From the NCBI GenBank assembly GCA_963594655.1, contig CAVBFD010000006.1:1-64000 (forward strand): DNA of 64,000 nucleotides, written 5' to 3'. The notes under the pieces are model-generated. The model saw only the letters and a list, made by a program, of their open reading frames with translations, was not told where the DNA came from and ran no database searches. The number at the start of each line of letters is the position of its first letter. Within the stretch, counting starts at the first letter, position 1. This DNA is from Colivivens sp963594655 (GTDB lineage Bacteria > Bacteroidota > Bacteroidia > Bacteroidales > Bacteroidaceae). Of this stretch, positions 25,666-35,156 are shown piece after piece. A program made the position numbers and the translations under genes.

Positions 25666-28600
25666 TTGGAAACACAAAACGTATTGCGGCTGCTTGCGAA
25701 AGACCAGAACGGCAAACGGTTCGCAGACTCTCTAATCAACAAGAAATCAGACATCGTGGTGGACGGACTCATCGGTTCGTCCGCCGCTTTGTTGTTCGCC
25801 TCAACGGTAAAGACACTAAGCGACAAGGGAAAGACAGTGCCGCCACTGCTCTTCATCATGGACGACGAGGAGGAGGCCGGCTACTTCTACCACGACCTCA
25901 CCCAGATGCTTGGCGACACGGACATACTTTTCTTTCCCTCATCCTACAGAAGGGCCATAAAGTACAACCAGAAGGACGACGCCAACATAGTGTTGAGGAC
26001 GAACGTGCTGACATCGGTTTGCGCACCCGGAGGGGGAAACAGGATGATTGTGACCTACCCCGACGCACTGGCGGAACGGGTCATATCCAGACAGCAACTG
26101 TCAGCCGACACCATCAACATATCCAAGGGCGAGGAGATGGACATAAGCGAGTTGGAGACAAGACTGACGAAACTCGGTTTCCAATGCACGGACTACGTGT
26201 ACGAACCGGGACAGTTCGCCATCAGGGGAAGCATCGTAGACATCTTCTCGTTCAGCAACGACGAGCCTTACCGCATCGACTTCTTCGGGGACGAGGTGGA
26301 CAGTATACGCACGTTCGACACCCAGAGTCAACTGTCAGTGGACAGGATGGACACCGCATCCATCGTGCCGGCCCTGAAGGAACAGGACAACAACCAATAC
26401 ATCCATTTCATATCCTTCCTTCCGGAAGACACCGTCATCGTGGCACACGACCTGCGGTTCGTGGCAGACAAGATTGAGTTGGCCAAGCAGAGCGGATTCA
26501 GTAGACAGGCTGTGATTGAGACCCGGAGCGGACAGGACAACCCTGACTCCGTTCCCGAAACCGCCTTCATCGCCTCTGGCGAGGAGTTCGAGGGTATCAC
26601 GAGAGACAAGAGGAAGATAACAGCGGCGAAGGGCAGACTTGCTGACACCGCCATAGAGAAGGGACGCATACACATTCCGTTCGACACCACCGCACAGCCC
26701 CTCTTCCACAAGAATATGGAGATGATGACAGCCGAGTTTGAACGGCTCATAGGTGAAGGCTACAGTATCATGGTCTTTGCCGACAGCGAGAAACAGACGC
26801 AGCGGTTGGAAGGCATCTTCGACGCCAACCGCAAGGGAGAGGCAATCATCACCTTCAGTGCGGTCAACAAAGCCATACACGAGGGGTTCTCCCTCGACAG
26901 CGCAAAACTGTGCCTCTACACCGACCACCAGATATTCGACCGCTACCATAAGTACAACCTCAAGAGCGACAAGGCGCGCAAGGGCAAGGTGGCTCTCACG
27001 CTGAAGGAAATACAGCAGTTCGAGATAGGCGACTACGTGGTTCACATCGACCACGGCATCGGCAAGTTCGGGGGACTCGTGAGTATGCCCTCCAACGGAC
27101 AGATGCAGGAGATGATAAAACTCATCTACCAGAACGACGACATAGTGTACGTGTCCATCCACTCCCTCGGCAAGGTAGCCAAGTACAAGGGCAAGGAAGG
27201 CGCTCCGCCCAAGTTGAGCCGTATCGGAACAGGGGCGTGGGACAGGATGAAGGAGAGGGTCAAGACAAAAGTAAAGGACATAGCGCGCGACCTCATACGC
27301 CTCTACTCACAACGGCAGAAAGAGAAGGGCTTCGCCTTCAGCCACGACAGTTACATGCAACACGAACTGGAGGCTAGCTTCGTGTATGAGGACACGCCCG
27401 ACCAGATCAAGGCGACACAGGACGTGAAGGCTGACATGGAGAAGCCACAGCCGATGGACAGGCTGGTGTGCGGTGACGTGGGCTTCGGAAAGACGGAGGT
27501 GGCTATAAGGGCTGCCTTCAAGGCGGCTACTGACGGTAAGCAGGTGGCGGTACTCGTGCCTACCACCGTACTGGCTTACCAGCACTACAACACGTTCTCC
27601 AACCGTCTGAAGGACTTCCCTGTGAGAATCGAGTACCTCAGTCGGGCGCGCGACAGCAAGGCCTCCAAGGGAGTGCTGCAGGATTTGAAGGACGGGAAGG
27701 TAGACATCATCATAGGCACTCACAAACTGATTGGCAAGGAGGTGAAGTTCAAGGACCTCGGACTGCTTATCATCGACGAGGAGCAGAAGTTCGGAGTGGC
27801 GGTGAAGGAGAAACTCCGGCAGATGAAGATTAATGTGGACACACTGACGATGACAGCCACCCCCATCCCTCGCACCCTCCAGTTCTCGCTCATGGGAGCG
27901 AGAGACCTGAGCATCATACAGACCCCACCGCCCAACCGCTACCCCATACAGACGGAGATACACACGTTCTCGCCCGAAATCATAGCGGAGGCCATCAACT
28001 TCGAGATGAGCCGCAACGGACAGGTGTTCCTCGTCAACAACAAGATTAGCAACCTCGGGGAACTGAAGGACATGATCAACAGGTACGTACCCGACGCGAG
28101 AGTGTGCGTGGGACACGGACAGATGTCGCCACAGGAACTGGAGAAAATCGTCTACGACTTCATGAACCACGACTATGACGTGCTGCTCTCAACCACCATC
28201 GTGGAGAACGGCATCGACATACCCAACGCCAACACCATCATCATCAACGCCGCACACAACTTCGGACTGAGTGACCTCCACCAGATGCGCGGACGGGTGG
28301 GACGAGGCAACAGGAAAGCCTTCTGTTACCTGTTGGCTCCACCGCTGGCGTCGCTGAACGACGAGTCACGGAGACGGTTGCAGGCTCTGGAGAACTTCTC
28401 CGAACTGGGTTCGGGCCTGCAGATAGCCATGCAGGACCTCGACATAAGGGGAGCTGGCAACCTTCTTGGAGCGGAACAGAGCGGCTTCATAGCCGACCTC
28501 GGGTACGAGACCTACCAGAAAGTGCTGGCGGAGGCGATGGACGAGCTGAGGGACGAGATATACGACACCCCTGCCACTACCCTTGTCATGCCGGATGTAT

Positions 28601-29076
28601 TCGTGAGGGAGACGACCGTAGACTCCGACCTCGCAGCCTACCTGCCAGAGACCTACGTGCCGAGCAGCAGCGAGAGGATGAGCCTCTACAGGGAACTGGA
28701 CAATCTGACAAGACAAGAGCAACTGGACGAATACACCAAACGGTTGCTTGACCGCTTCGGGGAACTGCCGCATGAAGCGGAGGAACTGCTGAGGATACTG
28801 CCACTGAAATGGACTGCCGCCTCACTGGGATTCGAGAAGGTGACACTGAAAGCGGGAAAGATGATTCTCTACATGGTGAGCAACTTCAACAGTCCCTACT
28901 ACGACAGTAAGGCGTTCGAGAAGGTCATCGACTACGTGTCGTACCACCCCGGTGACGCCCGTCTGAGCGAACACGACAAAAAGCGCACACTTGAGATGAA
29001 AAGTGTACGCTCTATATCCGACGCCCTCGCCATACTTACGGCAATAAGCGGCAAGGAGAATGATTCCGACAATTAA
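25666..29076 (+). CDS. mfd: Transcription-repair coupling factor Mfd
   Basis: This ATP-driven translocase removes stalled RNA polymerase and recruits UvrA to lesions. It has 1136 residues. The UvrB-like N-terminal region is at about 30-330, the RNAP-interacting CarD-like domain at about 450-510 (EIGDYVVHIDHGIGKF) and Walker A GDVGFGKT at about 601. The helicase motif DEEQKFG is at about 702, then the translocation segment and the C-terminal TRCF domain (about 980-1080). The start is a TTG; an in-frame TAG lies just upstream and the next ATG is about 66 codons in, so TTG is the best choice. The 3' end overlaps lysE tail to tail by 4 bases. Confidence 0.95.
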   Translation: METQNVLRLLAKDQNGKRFADSLINKKSDIVVDGLIGSSAALLFASTVKTLSDKGKTVPPLLFIMDDEEEAGYFYHDLTQMLGDTDILFFPSSYRRAIKYNQKDDANIVLRTNVLTSVCAPGGGNRMIVTYPDALAERVISRQQLSADTINISKGEEMDISELETRLTKLGFQCTDYVYEPGQFAIRGSIVDIFSFSNDEPYRIDFFGDEVDSIRTFDTQSQLSVDRMDTASIVPALKEQDNNQYIHFISFLPEDTVIVAHDLRFVADKIELAKQSGFSRQAVIETRSGQDNPDSVPETAFIASGEEFEGITRDKRKITAAKGRLADTAIEKGRIHIPFDTTAQPLFHKNMEMMTAEFERLIGEGYSIMVFADSEKQTQRLEGIFDANRKGEAIITFSAVNKAIHEGFSLDSAKLCLYTDHQIFDRYHKYNLKSDKARKGKVALTLKEIQQFEIGDYVVHIDHGIGKFGGLVSMPSNGQMQEMIKLIYQNDDIVYVSIHSLGKVAKYKGKEGAPPKLSRIGTGAWDRMKERVKTKVKDIARDLIRLYSQRQKEKGFAFSHDSYMQHELEASFVYEDTPDQIKATQDVKADMEKPQPMDRLVCGDVGFGKTEVAIRAAFKAATDGKQVAVLVPTTVLAYQHYNTFSNRLKDFPVRIEYLSRARDSKASKGVLQDLKDGKVDIIIGTHKLIGKEVKFKDLGLLIIDEEQKFGVAVKEKLRQMKINVDTLTMTATPIPRTLQFSLMGARDLSIIQTPPPNRYPIQTEIHTFSPEIIAEAINFEMSRNGQVFLVNNKISNLGELKDMINRYVPDARVCVGHGQMSPQELEKIVYDFMNHDYDVLLSTTIVENGIDIPNANTIIINAAHNFGLSDLHQMRGRVGRGNRKAFCYLLAPPLASLNDESRRRLQALENFSELGSGLQIAMQDLDIRGAGNLLGAEQSGFIADLGYETYQKVLAEAMDELRDEIYDTPATTLVMPDVFVRETTVDSDLAAYLPETYVPSSSERMSLYRELDNLTRQEQLDEYTKRLLDRFGELPHEAEELLRILPLKWTAASLGFEKVTLKAGKMILYMVSNFNSPYYDSKAFEKVIDYVSYHPGDARLSEHDKKRTLEMKSVRSISDALAILTAISGKENDSDN

Positions 29077-29810
29077 AATTCCAACTTGAACTCCGACAGG
29101 TCAATGGCGTGACCTGTCGCCGTATATGTTATCATGAGCAGGGCTACTATTGACACTCCGATACCGATTACACGGTTTATCCAGTAGATGATGCGCATGT
29201 TGTAGTTGTTGCGCACCTTGTCCACCAGCCACGTGAGCAAGTACCACCACAGGAGCGCGCCTACGATGATGAAGAGGTAACCCACACACTGGGCGATGAT
29301 GTTGTCCACGATGATGAAGGTGAACATCGAGAAAGTTGCCACGAACAGGAAGATGATGAGGGGGTTGGAGAACGTTACGGCGAACCCCGTGAAGAAGTTC
29401 TGCAGCAGGGAACCCTTGTTACGCTTCACCTCCTTTACGTTCTCAACAGGCTTGGACATGCACGTGTAGATACCGAAAAGCAACAGCAACGCGCCGCCCA
29501 CCATCTTCAGCCACATGGCTATTACGGGGTCTTCGATGATGTCCACCACCATCTTGATGCCGAGGCCTGTGACCAAGGCGTAGATAAGGTCGGACAGAGA
29601 CGCGCCACACCCTGTGGCGAAGCCCTCCCACCGTCCACGGTTGAGCGTGCGCTGGATGCAGAGGATTCCCACCGGACCCATTGGAGCTGACGCTATGATT
29701 CCTATTATAAGTCCCTTGAACACCATCTCTATGTAACTGGTGTCCTGAAGCCAGTCCTGAAAGGTCTCGTACTGTGGTAGCTGCGCGTTGATTAAGTTTA
29801 ATACCATCAC
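29073..29810 (-). CDS. LysE/RhtB-family exporter
   Basis: This inner-membrane protein of the LysE superfamily exports amino acids or similar small molecules. It has 245 residues and about six TM segments. The family signature APMGPVGILCIQRTLNRGR is at about 41-59, and FSNPLIIFLF is in the second half. Two adjacent ATG codons are possible starts. It lies 52 bases after the SDR gene on the same strand, so it may be the last gene of the nrnA-GH97-uxuA-SDR run. Substrate unknown. Confidence 0.8.
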   Translation of the reverse strand: MMVLNLINAQLPQYETFQDWLQDTSYIEMVFKGLIIGIIASAPMGPVGILCIQRTLNRGRWEGFATGCGASLSDLIYALVTGLGIKMVVDIIEDPVIAMWLKMVGGALLLLFGIYTCMSKPVENVKEVKRNKGSLLQNFFTGFAVTFSNPLIIFLFVATFSMFTFIIVDNIIAQCVGYLFIIVGALLWWYLLTWLVDKVRNNYNMRIIYWINRVIGIGVSIVALLMITYTATGHAIDLSEFKLEF

Positions 29811-29862
29811 CCTATTCTTGATATACGTTCATTGAAATAATAATTGTGGGGAAGATCGCGGG

Positions 29863-30681
29863 TCACACCCCACTGAAACTGCTGAAACCGCCGTCCACAG
29901 GTATTATACTGCCTGTGACGAAACTGGACTCGTCGCCAGCGAGGAAGCACACGATGCCGTTGAGTTCCGAGATGTCGCCGAACCGTCCCATAGGAGTCTT
30001 GTTGAGTACCTTGTGACTGCGTTCAGTAAGTGTGCCGTCATCGTTCAGCAGTGCCTTGCGGTTCTGTTCACCGATGAAGAAACCGGGCGCTACCGCATTG
30101 ACCCGAACTTTGTCGCCGTACTTGCGGGCGAAGTCCTGTGCCAGCCACTTGGTAAGGGCGTTCACGCCCTCCTTGGCAATGCTGTAACCCATCACACGAC
30201 TGAGAGCGTCGTAGGCGGCCATCGAACTGATGTTGACGATACTGCCACTCTTGTGCTTCGCCATAATCCTGCCGAACGAGAGACACGGATAGACCGTACC
30301 CCAGAGGTTGAGGTCCACTACCTTGTGCAGGGCCTCAATGTCGCAGTCGAACACATCCATGTCGTCCATTATATTGGCACCTGCCACATTGCCCCCGGCA
30401 GCGTTGACCAGCACGTCCACACGTCCGTAGTCCTTTTCTATCCTGTCGGCAAGGGCTGTTATCTCCTCATGCTTCAGCACGTCGCACACGTAGCCTGTCA
30501 CGATAGTGCCGTTCTCACAGGCTACAGGTGCCAGTCTTGCGAGAGCCTTGTCCACCGTCTCCTGACGGCTTCCGACAACAGCCACCGTAGCCCCGGCTTT
30601 CAGCAGTCCCTCACTCACGTTACTGCCCAGCACACCAGTGCCGCCGGTAACCACCGCTATCTTATTTCTTAAATCACTCAT
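29863..30681 (-). CDS. uxuB: SDR oxidoreductase, probable D-mannonate oxidoreductase (fructuronate reductase)
   Basis: This NAD(P)-dependent short-chain dehydrogenase interconverts fructuronate and mannonate. It has 272 residues with cofactor motif TGGTGVLGS (13-21), NAAGG, catalytic Ser in NISSMAAYD, and Tyr/Lys in YSIAK. The function is inferred from the adjacent uxuA, which acts on mannonate, the product of this step. This is the SDR-type enzyme known from Bacillus and Bacteroides, not the polyol dehydrogenase type of Escherichia coli UxuB. It lies 7 bases after uxuA. Confidence 0.82.
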   Translation of the reverse strand: MSDLRNKIAVVTGGTGVLGSNVSEGLLKAGATVAVVGSRQETVDKALARLAPVACENGTIVTGYVCDVLKHEEITALADRIEKDYGRVDVLVNAAGGNVAGANIMDDMDVFDCDIEALHKVVDLNLWGTVYPCLSFGRIMAKHKSGSIVNISSMAAYDALSRVMGYSIAKEGVNALTKWLAQDFARKYGDKVRVNAVAPGFFIGEQNRKALLNDDGTLTERSHKVLNKTPMGRFGDISELNGIVCFLAGDESSFVTGSIIPVDGGFSSFSGV

Positions 30682-30688
30682 TGTCCGT

Positions 30689-31885
30689 TCATTTATGTTC
30701 CATCATATACTTGACGGCAGCCATCACCCCGTCAATCTGTTCGAGTCCCATCATACGTCCGTGGAACGAATAGCCGGCGTTGTAGCCCTTGTCCTCGTCA
30801 CCGAGCATCGTACGTCCGTGGTCCACCCTCATGGGCAGGTCGGGGTTCTGCTCCTGGAAGATACGGCAAACCTCTATGAGGTTGGCGCGTCCGTGCAGAT
30901 GGTCTGCCTCGATGAAGTCCCCGCCCGGCAACACGTCCGTACTGCGCAGGTGGACGAAGTGGGTACGCCTCGCATACTTGCGCGCCAAAGCCGGCACGTC
31001 GTTCTGTATGCCGGCAGACAGACTGCCGCAACAGAACGTGAGTCCGTTGTGGGGATTGTCCACTGCACTAAGGAACCACTCGATATCCTCATCGCAGGTC
31101 ACTATGCGTGGCAGTCCGAGCAACTGCATAGGCGGGTCGTCGGGATGCACGCACATGTTCACTCCGTACTGATCACACGTAGGCATGATGGCTTCGAGAA
31201 AATACTTCATGTTGGCGCGCAGACAGTCACGGTCCACTCCCTTGTAGAGGGCGAGCAAATCCTTGAAGAGCTTCACAGGGTTCTTGTCGTCCTCGGTTAT
31301 GTTGCCGTTGACAAACCCCTGGGTCTTCACGATGATGGTGTCCACGAGGGCTGAATCGAAAGCCGCCAGCCGTTCACTGCCCTTCGCCTCCATCCCGCGT
31401 CTCATAGACTCCGCCGCCTTCAGTTCATCTTCCGTATAGTCAGCCTCGCAGCCCTCACGTTCAAGAATGTAACGGTCGAAGTAGACGAACTTCACCTTAT
31501 TGAAATAAAGGGAAGTGCTGCCGTCAGCCCACGGATGGTCGAGTTCCGTGCGCGCCCAGTCCAGCACAGGCATGAAGTTATAGCATACGGTATGGACACC
31601 GCACTTACCGAGGTTGGCGAGACTCACCTTATAGTTCTCTATAAGGCGGTCCCTGTCCTCCCCTCCATATTTTATTGCCTCACACACAGGCAGACTCTCC
31701 ACCACCGACCATCTGAGACCAGCGGCCTCTATATAGTCCTTCATGTCCATGATGGCATCCTCAGTCCACACCTCACCGTTCTTCACGTCGTGGAGTGCGG
31801 TGACGATTCCCTCGACACCTATCTGGCGGAGCATCCGCAGTGTGATCTTGTCGTTCTTGCCGAACCACCTCCAGGTCTTTTCCAT
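30689..31885 (-). CDS. uxuA: Mannonate dehydratase
   Basis: This metal-dependent TIM-barrel enzyme dehydrates D-mannonate to 2-keto-3-deoxygluconate in glucuronate catabolism. It has 398 residues of normal length, opening MEKTWRWFGKNDKI and carrying CVHPDDPP and FVHLRSTD segments, with MRVDHGRTM near the C-terminus where substrate and metal ligands lie. It is followed by the SDR oxidoreductase (7 bases) and preceded by GH97 (23 bases). Confidence 0.95.
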   Translation of the reverse strand: MEKTWRWFGKNDKITLRMLRQIGVEGIVTALHDVKNGEVWTEDAIMDMKDYIEAAGLRWSVVESLPVCEAIKYGGEDRDRLIENYKVSLANLGKCGVHTVCYNFMPVLDWARTELDHPWADGSTSLYFNKVKFVYFDRYILEREGCEADYTEDELKAAESMRRGMEAKGSERLAAFDSALVDTIIVKTQGFVNGNITEDDKNPVKLFKDLLALYKGVDRDCLRANMKYFLEAIMPTCDQYGVNMCVHPDDPPMQLLGLPRIVTCDEDIEWFLSAVDNPHNGLTFCCGSLSAGIQNDVPALARKYARRTHFVHLRSTDVLPGGDFIEADHLHGRANLIEVCRIFQEQNPDLPMRVDHGRTMLGDEDKGYNAGYSFHGRMMGLEQIDGVMAAVKYMMEHK

Positions 31886-31908
31886 CCTACAGATTTTCCG
31901 GTTTAACG

Positions 31909-33870
31909 CTACTTGACGATGACAAAGCCGCCATCCTTCTGCAGGTGCAGCTTCACCTTCTTCGGGTTCTTTATCTTCAGTTCCGTCTTCTGTGGCTCAC
32001 GGTTGCTGTCGTCGCTGTAGAGTGTCACCACATCACCTTTCTTCAGGAACTCGGAGAGGTCAAGCACCTTGTCGCACTCGTCCTCCGCGTTATTGCCGGC
32101 GATGTACCAAGTCTGTCCGTGACGGCGGCCAAGCACACAGTACTTGCCCGGGTAACCGGCTACGAACTGGGTCTCGTCCCATGTCGTCGGCACCTCCTTC
32201 AGGAAGTCCACACTGACCTTCGGGGCACCATCCTCACTTACTGGAAGGAGATTCTCCGGGGTCACGGCAAAGAACTGTATAGGATTCTGGAAGAGTACGG
32301 CCTGCGCCAACTCATGCGCGTCGGTAGTCTTACGCGTGTTGCCTCCCTTGTTGCCCCTTGAGATGCGGCGGTTGAGGAACGACCCACCGAACTCCATGCA
32401 GCCGACGGTATTGCGGATGAACGGATGTGTGGCGGTGTTGGCAGCCTCAACGTCACAGAAATGCTGGGAGAACACAATGTTCTCTGATGCGAGGACAGCC
32501 TCACTGCCCACATAGTTGGGATACATGCGTTCCCATCCGCGCGGAAGAGTACAGCCGTGGAAGATAACCATCAGTCCGTTGTCGTCCGCGTCACTCAGTA
32601 TCGCCTCGTAGTGGCGCATGGTCTCCTGCTTGTCGCCTCCAAAGAAGTCCACCTTGATACCCTTCACACCAATCTTGTGCATCCACCTCATGTCAGCCTT
32701 ACGCTTGATGGGGTTGTCCATCGTGTTGATAGGGCCCTGCACGATGTCGTTCCAGTAACCGCTGGAACTGTACCAGAGGAAGACATCCACGCCCTGGCTC
32801 TTGGCATATTTCACCAACTGTTCCATGCGTTCCTTACCGATGTTTGTGTCCCAGTAGCTGTCGATAAGCACGTACTTGAAGTTCATCTCCTTCGCCAGTT
32901 GTATATACTTCACCTGGTCGTCGTAGTTGATGGACGGGTCCTGCCATACGATCCAGCTCCACGTACCCTTGCCGAACTGATAGTCGGTTGAAGGCTGATA
33001 GAGCGGCTCCACATTGTCCCATGGAGATGTCGTCTCCACAATCGGTTCGAGTGTGGCACCCACAGTGACGGTTCTCCACGGAGTGACACCCGGCAGGGCG
33101 AACGCCGGCGGCACCGTTCCGTTGCCGTTGTTCTCCTCAGCCATAGGGAAGTCCACAGTGTAGAGTCCGTCCCCTTTCATCTCGCTCAGGCGCGAACCGC
33201 AGTACTTGCTGTCCACCCCGGTCTCATTCACCAGTACCCATCCGTTGTCGCCGATTCTGAACAGACAAGGGAAGGTGTAGCCCTTACCGTAGCCTGAAGG
33301 CTCGGTCATAGCCGCATCGTACTTATACTCCTCCTCATAACTCGGCTTGGTACGCTTGTAACCGATCATCGCCGAACTCTGGGGACAGAGGAACGTGGTG
33401 GTTACCGCAGGGAAGTCGAAGCCTGTAGCCTCCCTTTCTATCCTCACACTGGCGGTCTCTCCCTCCTTAGGCAACTCATATCGAAACGCTATGTCGTTGT
33501 CGCTCACACGGAAAGTGACGGTCACTCCCCTCTTTTCCGCCTTGAGATTGACCTTCAGTTCGTTCGCGACATAATGCACATCAGCCACCTTTGACCGGTT
33601 TAGTGTGTACCGCTTGTCAATCTTGTTACATTCAGCGCCCACGAACGTCATGTTCTTTGTGTAGTCACCCGTGTTTGCCACGAAGCCGAGAGGAGACTCC
33701 TCCAGCATCTGCTTTCCGTCGTAGAGAACTGAATAGACTGGTTTTCCATCCTTCACGTCGACATCCACCTTCAGGCGGTTGTCAGGACTGGTCACTGTCG
33801 CCACCTGGGCTGTCATCACTGATGCCTGCATCACGAACATTCCGGCACCAAGTACTTGTAGTAATTTCAT
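31909..33870 (-). CDS. GH97 glycoside hydrolase (likely retaining type)
   Basis: This secreted alpha-glycosidase has 653 residues and a signal peptide (about 1-22). The N-terminal beta-sandwich is followed by a TIM barrel with WSWIVWQDPS, VLIDSYWD and KVDFFGGD (Asp at about 407). An Asp in KVDF is the feature I associate with retaining alpha-galactosidase members; inverting SusB-type alpha-glucosidases use Glu residues. GSEAVLASEN follows. The neighbours uxuA and the SDR point to uronate-containing substrates, but that is inference. It starts 10 bases after the nrnA stop. Confidence 0.85.
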   Translation of the reverse strand: MKLLQVLGAGMFVMQASVMTAQVATVTSPDNRLKVDVDVKDGKPVYSVLYDGKQMLEESPLGFVANTGDYTKNMTFVGAECNKIDKRYTLNRSKVADVHYVANELKVNLKAEKRGVTVTFRVSDNDIAFRYELPKEGETASVRIEREATGFDFPAVTTTFLCPQSSAMIGYKRTKPSYEEEYKYDAAMTEPSGYGKGYTFPCLFRIGDNGWVLVNETGVDSKYCGSRLSEMKGDGLYTVDFPMAEENNGNGTVPPAFALPGVTPWRTVTVGATLEPIVETTSPWDNVEPLYQPSTDYQFGKGTWSWIVWQDPSINYDDQVKYIQLAKEMNFKYVLIDSYWDTNIGKERMEQLVKYAKSQGVDVFLWYSSSGYWNDIVQGPINTMDNPIKRKADMRWMHKIGVKGIKVDFFGGDKQETMRHYEAILSDADDNGLMVIFHGCTLPRGWERMYPNYVGSEAVLASENIVFSQHFCDVEAANTATHPFIRNTVGCMEFGGSFLNRRISRGNKGGNTRKTTDAHELAQAVLFQNPIQFFAVTPENLLPVSEDGAPKVSVDFLKEVPTTWDETQFVAGYPGKYCVLGRRHGQTWYIAGNNAEDECDKVLDLSEFLKKGDVVTLYSDDSNREPQKTELKIKNPKKVKLHLQKDGGFVIVK

Positions 33871-33880
33871 AATGTATTTG

Positions 33881-34936
33881 TTATTGTATTGGTTGTAAAT
33901 TGTCTGTCAACTGGTCTTTATAGGCTTCCAACGCTTTCTTTACCTTTTCCATAGCCTCGTCCATGGTACAATGGAGTTGTCCTCCTGCCGCGTTGAGGTG
34001 TCCGCCACCGTTGAAGAATTCGGCGGCCATCTTGTTCGCCGGGAAGTCGCCCACCGACCGCAGTGAAGCCAGTATCCGTTGCTTCTCAGTGTCCTCACGC
34101 AGGTAAATGGACAGTCGTGTCCCCTTGATTTGCAGCGGCATGTTCACCACCCCTTCAGTATCGCCTTTGAGATACTTGAACCGTCCGAGTTCCTCCCGGG
34201 TCAGGGTGAAGAGTGTGGCATGGCAGTCGGGGAACACCTGCAGTTTCTCCGACAGGATATAACCGAGCAGACGGAAACGCGCCTCCGAGTAGTTGAAATA
34301 AATGAGACGGTTGATGCGGTCCTTGTCTATCCCCTTCTTCAACAACTCCGCGAGTATCATGAAGATGTCAGGGTCGTTGGAATTGTAGGTGAACTGTCCG
34401 GTGTCGGTACACATGCCGGCGTAGAGGTCCTCGGCACAAGCCTTGGTAATCTGCGACGTGCCACCGATGGCGTCGATAACACGGAACACAAGCTCGCACG
34501 TGCTGCTCGCCAACGGATATGATATGGTGAGGTTGCAAAAGTCCTTCTGCGGTTGCAGATGATGGTCTATCATTATCTTCTTCGCCTTCGCCGCGGTGAC
34601 CGGTCCCTCCAGTTCGTCGAGCCTGTGCGCCTCGTTGAGGTCAAGCACCACCACAAGGTCGGCATACGCCAGGAGCGACTTCGCCTGCGCCCTGTGGAAG
34701 TCGAACTGCACAATGCGGTCGGAGTCCTTCATCCACCTGAGGAAGTCGGGGAAGTAGTTGGGTACAACTACCGACACCATCTTGCCCTTCTTCTTGAGAT
34801 ATTCGTAGAGGGCGAGTGACGACCCGATGGCATCCCCGTCGGGTGACACGTGGGTCACTATGACCACGTTCCTGCACGCCTCAAACATGCGCTTCGCCTC
34901 GGCTATTTCGTTGTATGATATTTTCTGAGAAAGCAT
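33881..34936 (-). CDS. nrnA: DHH/DHHA1 phosphoesterase, NrnA-like
   Basis: This cytoplasmic enzyme of 351 residues likely degrades short oligoribonucleotides and may dephosphorylate pAp. The DHH-family motifs are SPDGDAIGSS (about 33-42), VVLDLNEA, the DHH motif in MIDHHLQ, and the DHHA1 end motif GGGHLNAAGG (about 308-317). It is the first gene of a minus-strand run with GH97, uxuA, the SDR and lysE. Its -7 box is at 34992-34999, with a hairpin (34954-34980) in its leader. Confidence 0.88.
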   Translation of the reverse strand: MLSQKISYNEIAEAKRMFEACRNVVIVTHVSPDGDAIGSSLALYEYLKKKGKMVSVVVPNYFPDFLRWMKDSDRIVQFDFHRAQAKSLLAYADLVVVLDLNEAHRLDELEGPVTAAKAKKIMIDHHLQPQKDFCNLTISYPLASSTCELVFRVIDAIGGTSQITKACAEDLYAGMCTDTGQFTYNSNDPDIFMILAELLKKGIDKDRINRLIYFNYSEARFRLLGYILSEKLQVFPDCHATLFTLTREELGRFKYLKGDTEGVVNMPLQIKGTRLSIYLREDTEKQRILASLRSVGDFPANKMAAEFFNGGGHLNAAGGQLHCTMDEAMEKVKKALEAYKDQLTDNLQPIQ

Positions 34937-34953
34937 ACCTATATACTAAATTG

Positions 34954-34980
34954 AAGCGGAACCGTCGTGCGGCTCCGTTT
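34954..34980 (-). promoter_or_regulatory. Hairpin in the nrnA 5' leader
   Basis: AAGCGGAACCG (34954-34964) pairs with CGGCTCCGTTT (34970-34980) with one mismatch and one wobble around a 5-base loop. It lies between the promoter and the nrnA start on the minus strand. No following T-run makes it a clear terminator. Confidence 0.4.
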
Positions 34981-34991
34981 GTTTCACTGTG

Positions 34992-34999
34992 CAAAGGTA
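34992..34999 (-). promoter_or_regulatory. -7 box for nrnA-GH97-uxuA-SDR run
   Basis: On the minus strand TACCTTTG matches TAnnTTTG, about 55 bases before the nrnA start. Confidence 0.65.
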
Positions 35000-35117
35000 A
35001 TATATTTTTCCGTAACCCCAAGCATGGACACCGCAACAAATCCGCGGCACACTCGTAAAATTACGGTCTCCGCACAAATAATTATACCGCATCGTTCGTG
35101 GTGTCACACAAATTCGC

Positions 35118-35125
35118 TACCTTTG
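35118..35125 (+). promoter_or_regulatory. -7 box for rpe
   Basis: TACCTTTG matches TAnnTTTG, about 30 bases before the rpe ATG at 35157. Confidence 0.7.
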
Positions 35126-35156
35126 CAACAAAATAACAGGAACTAATTCGATAGAA

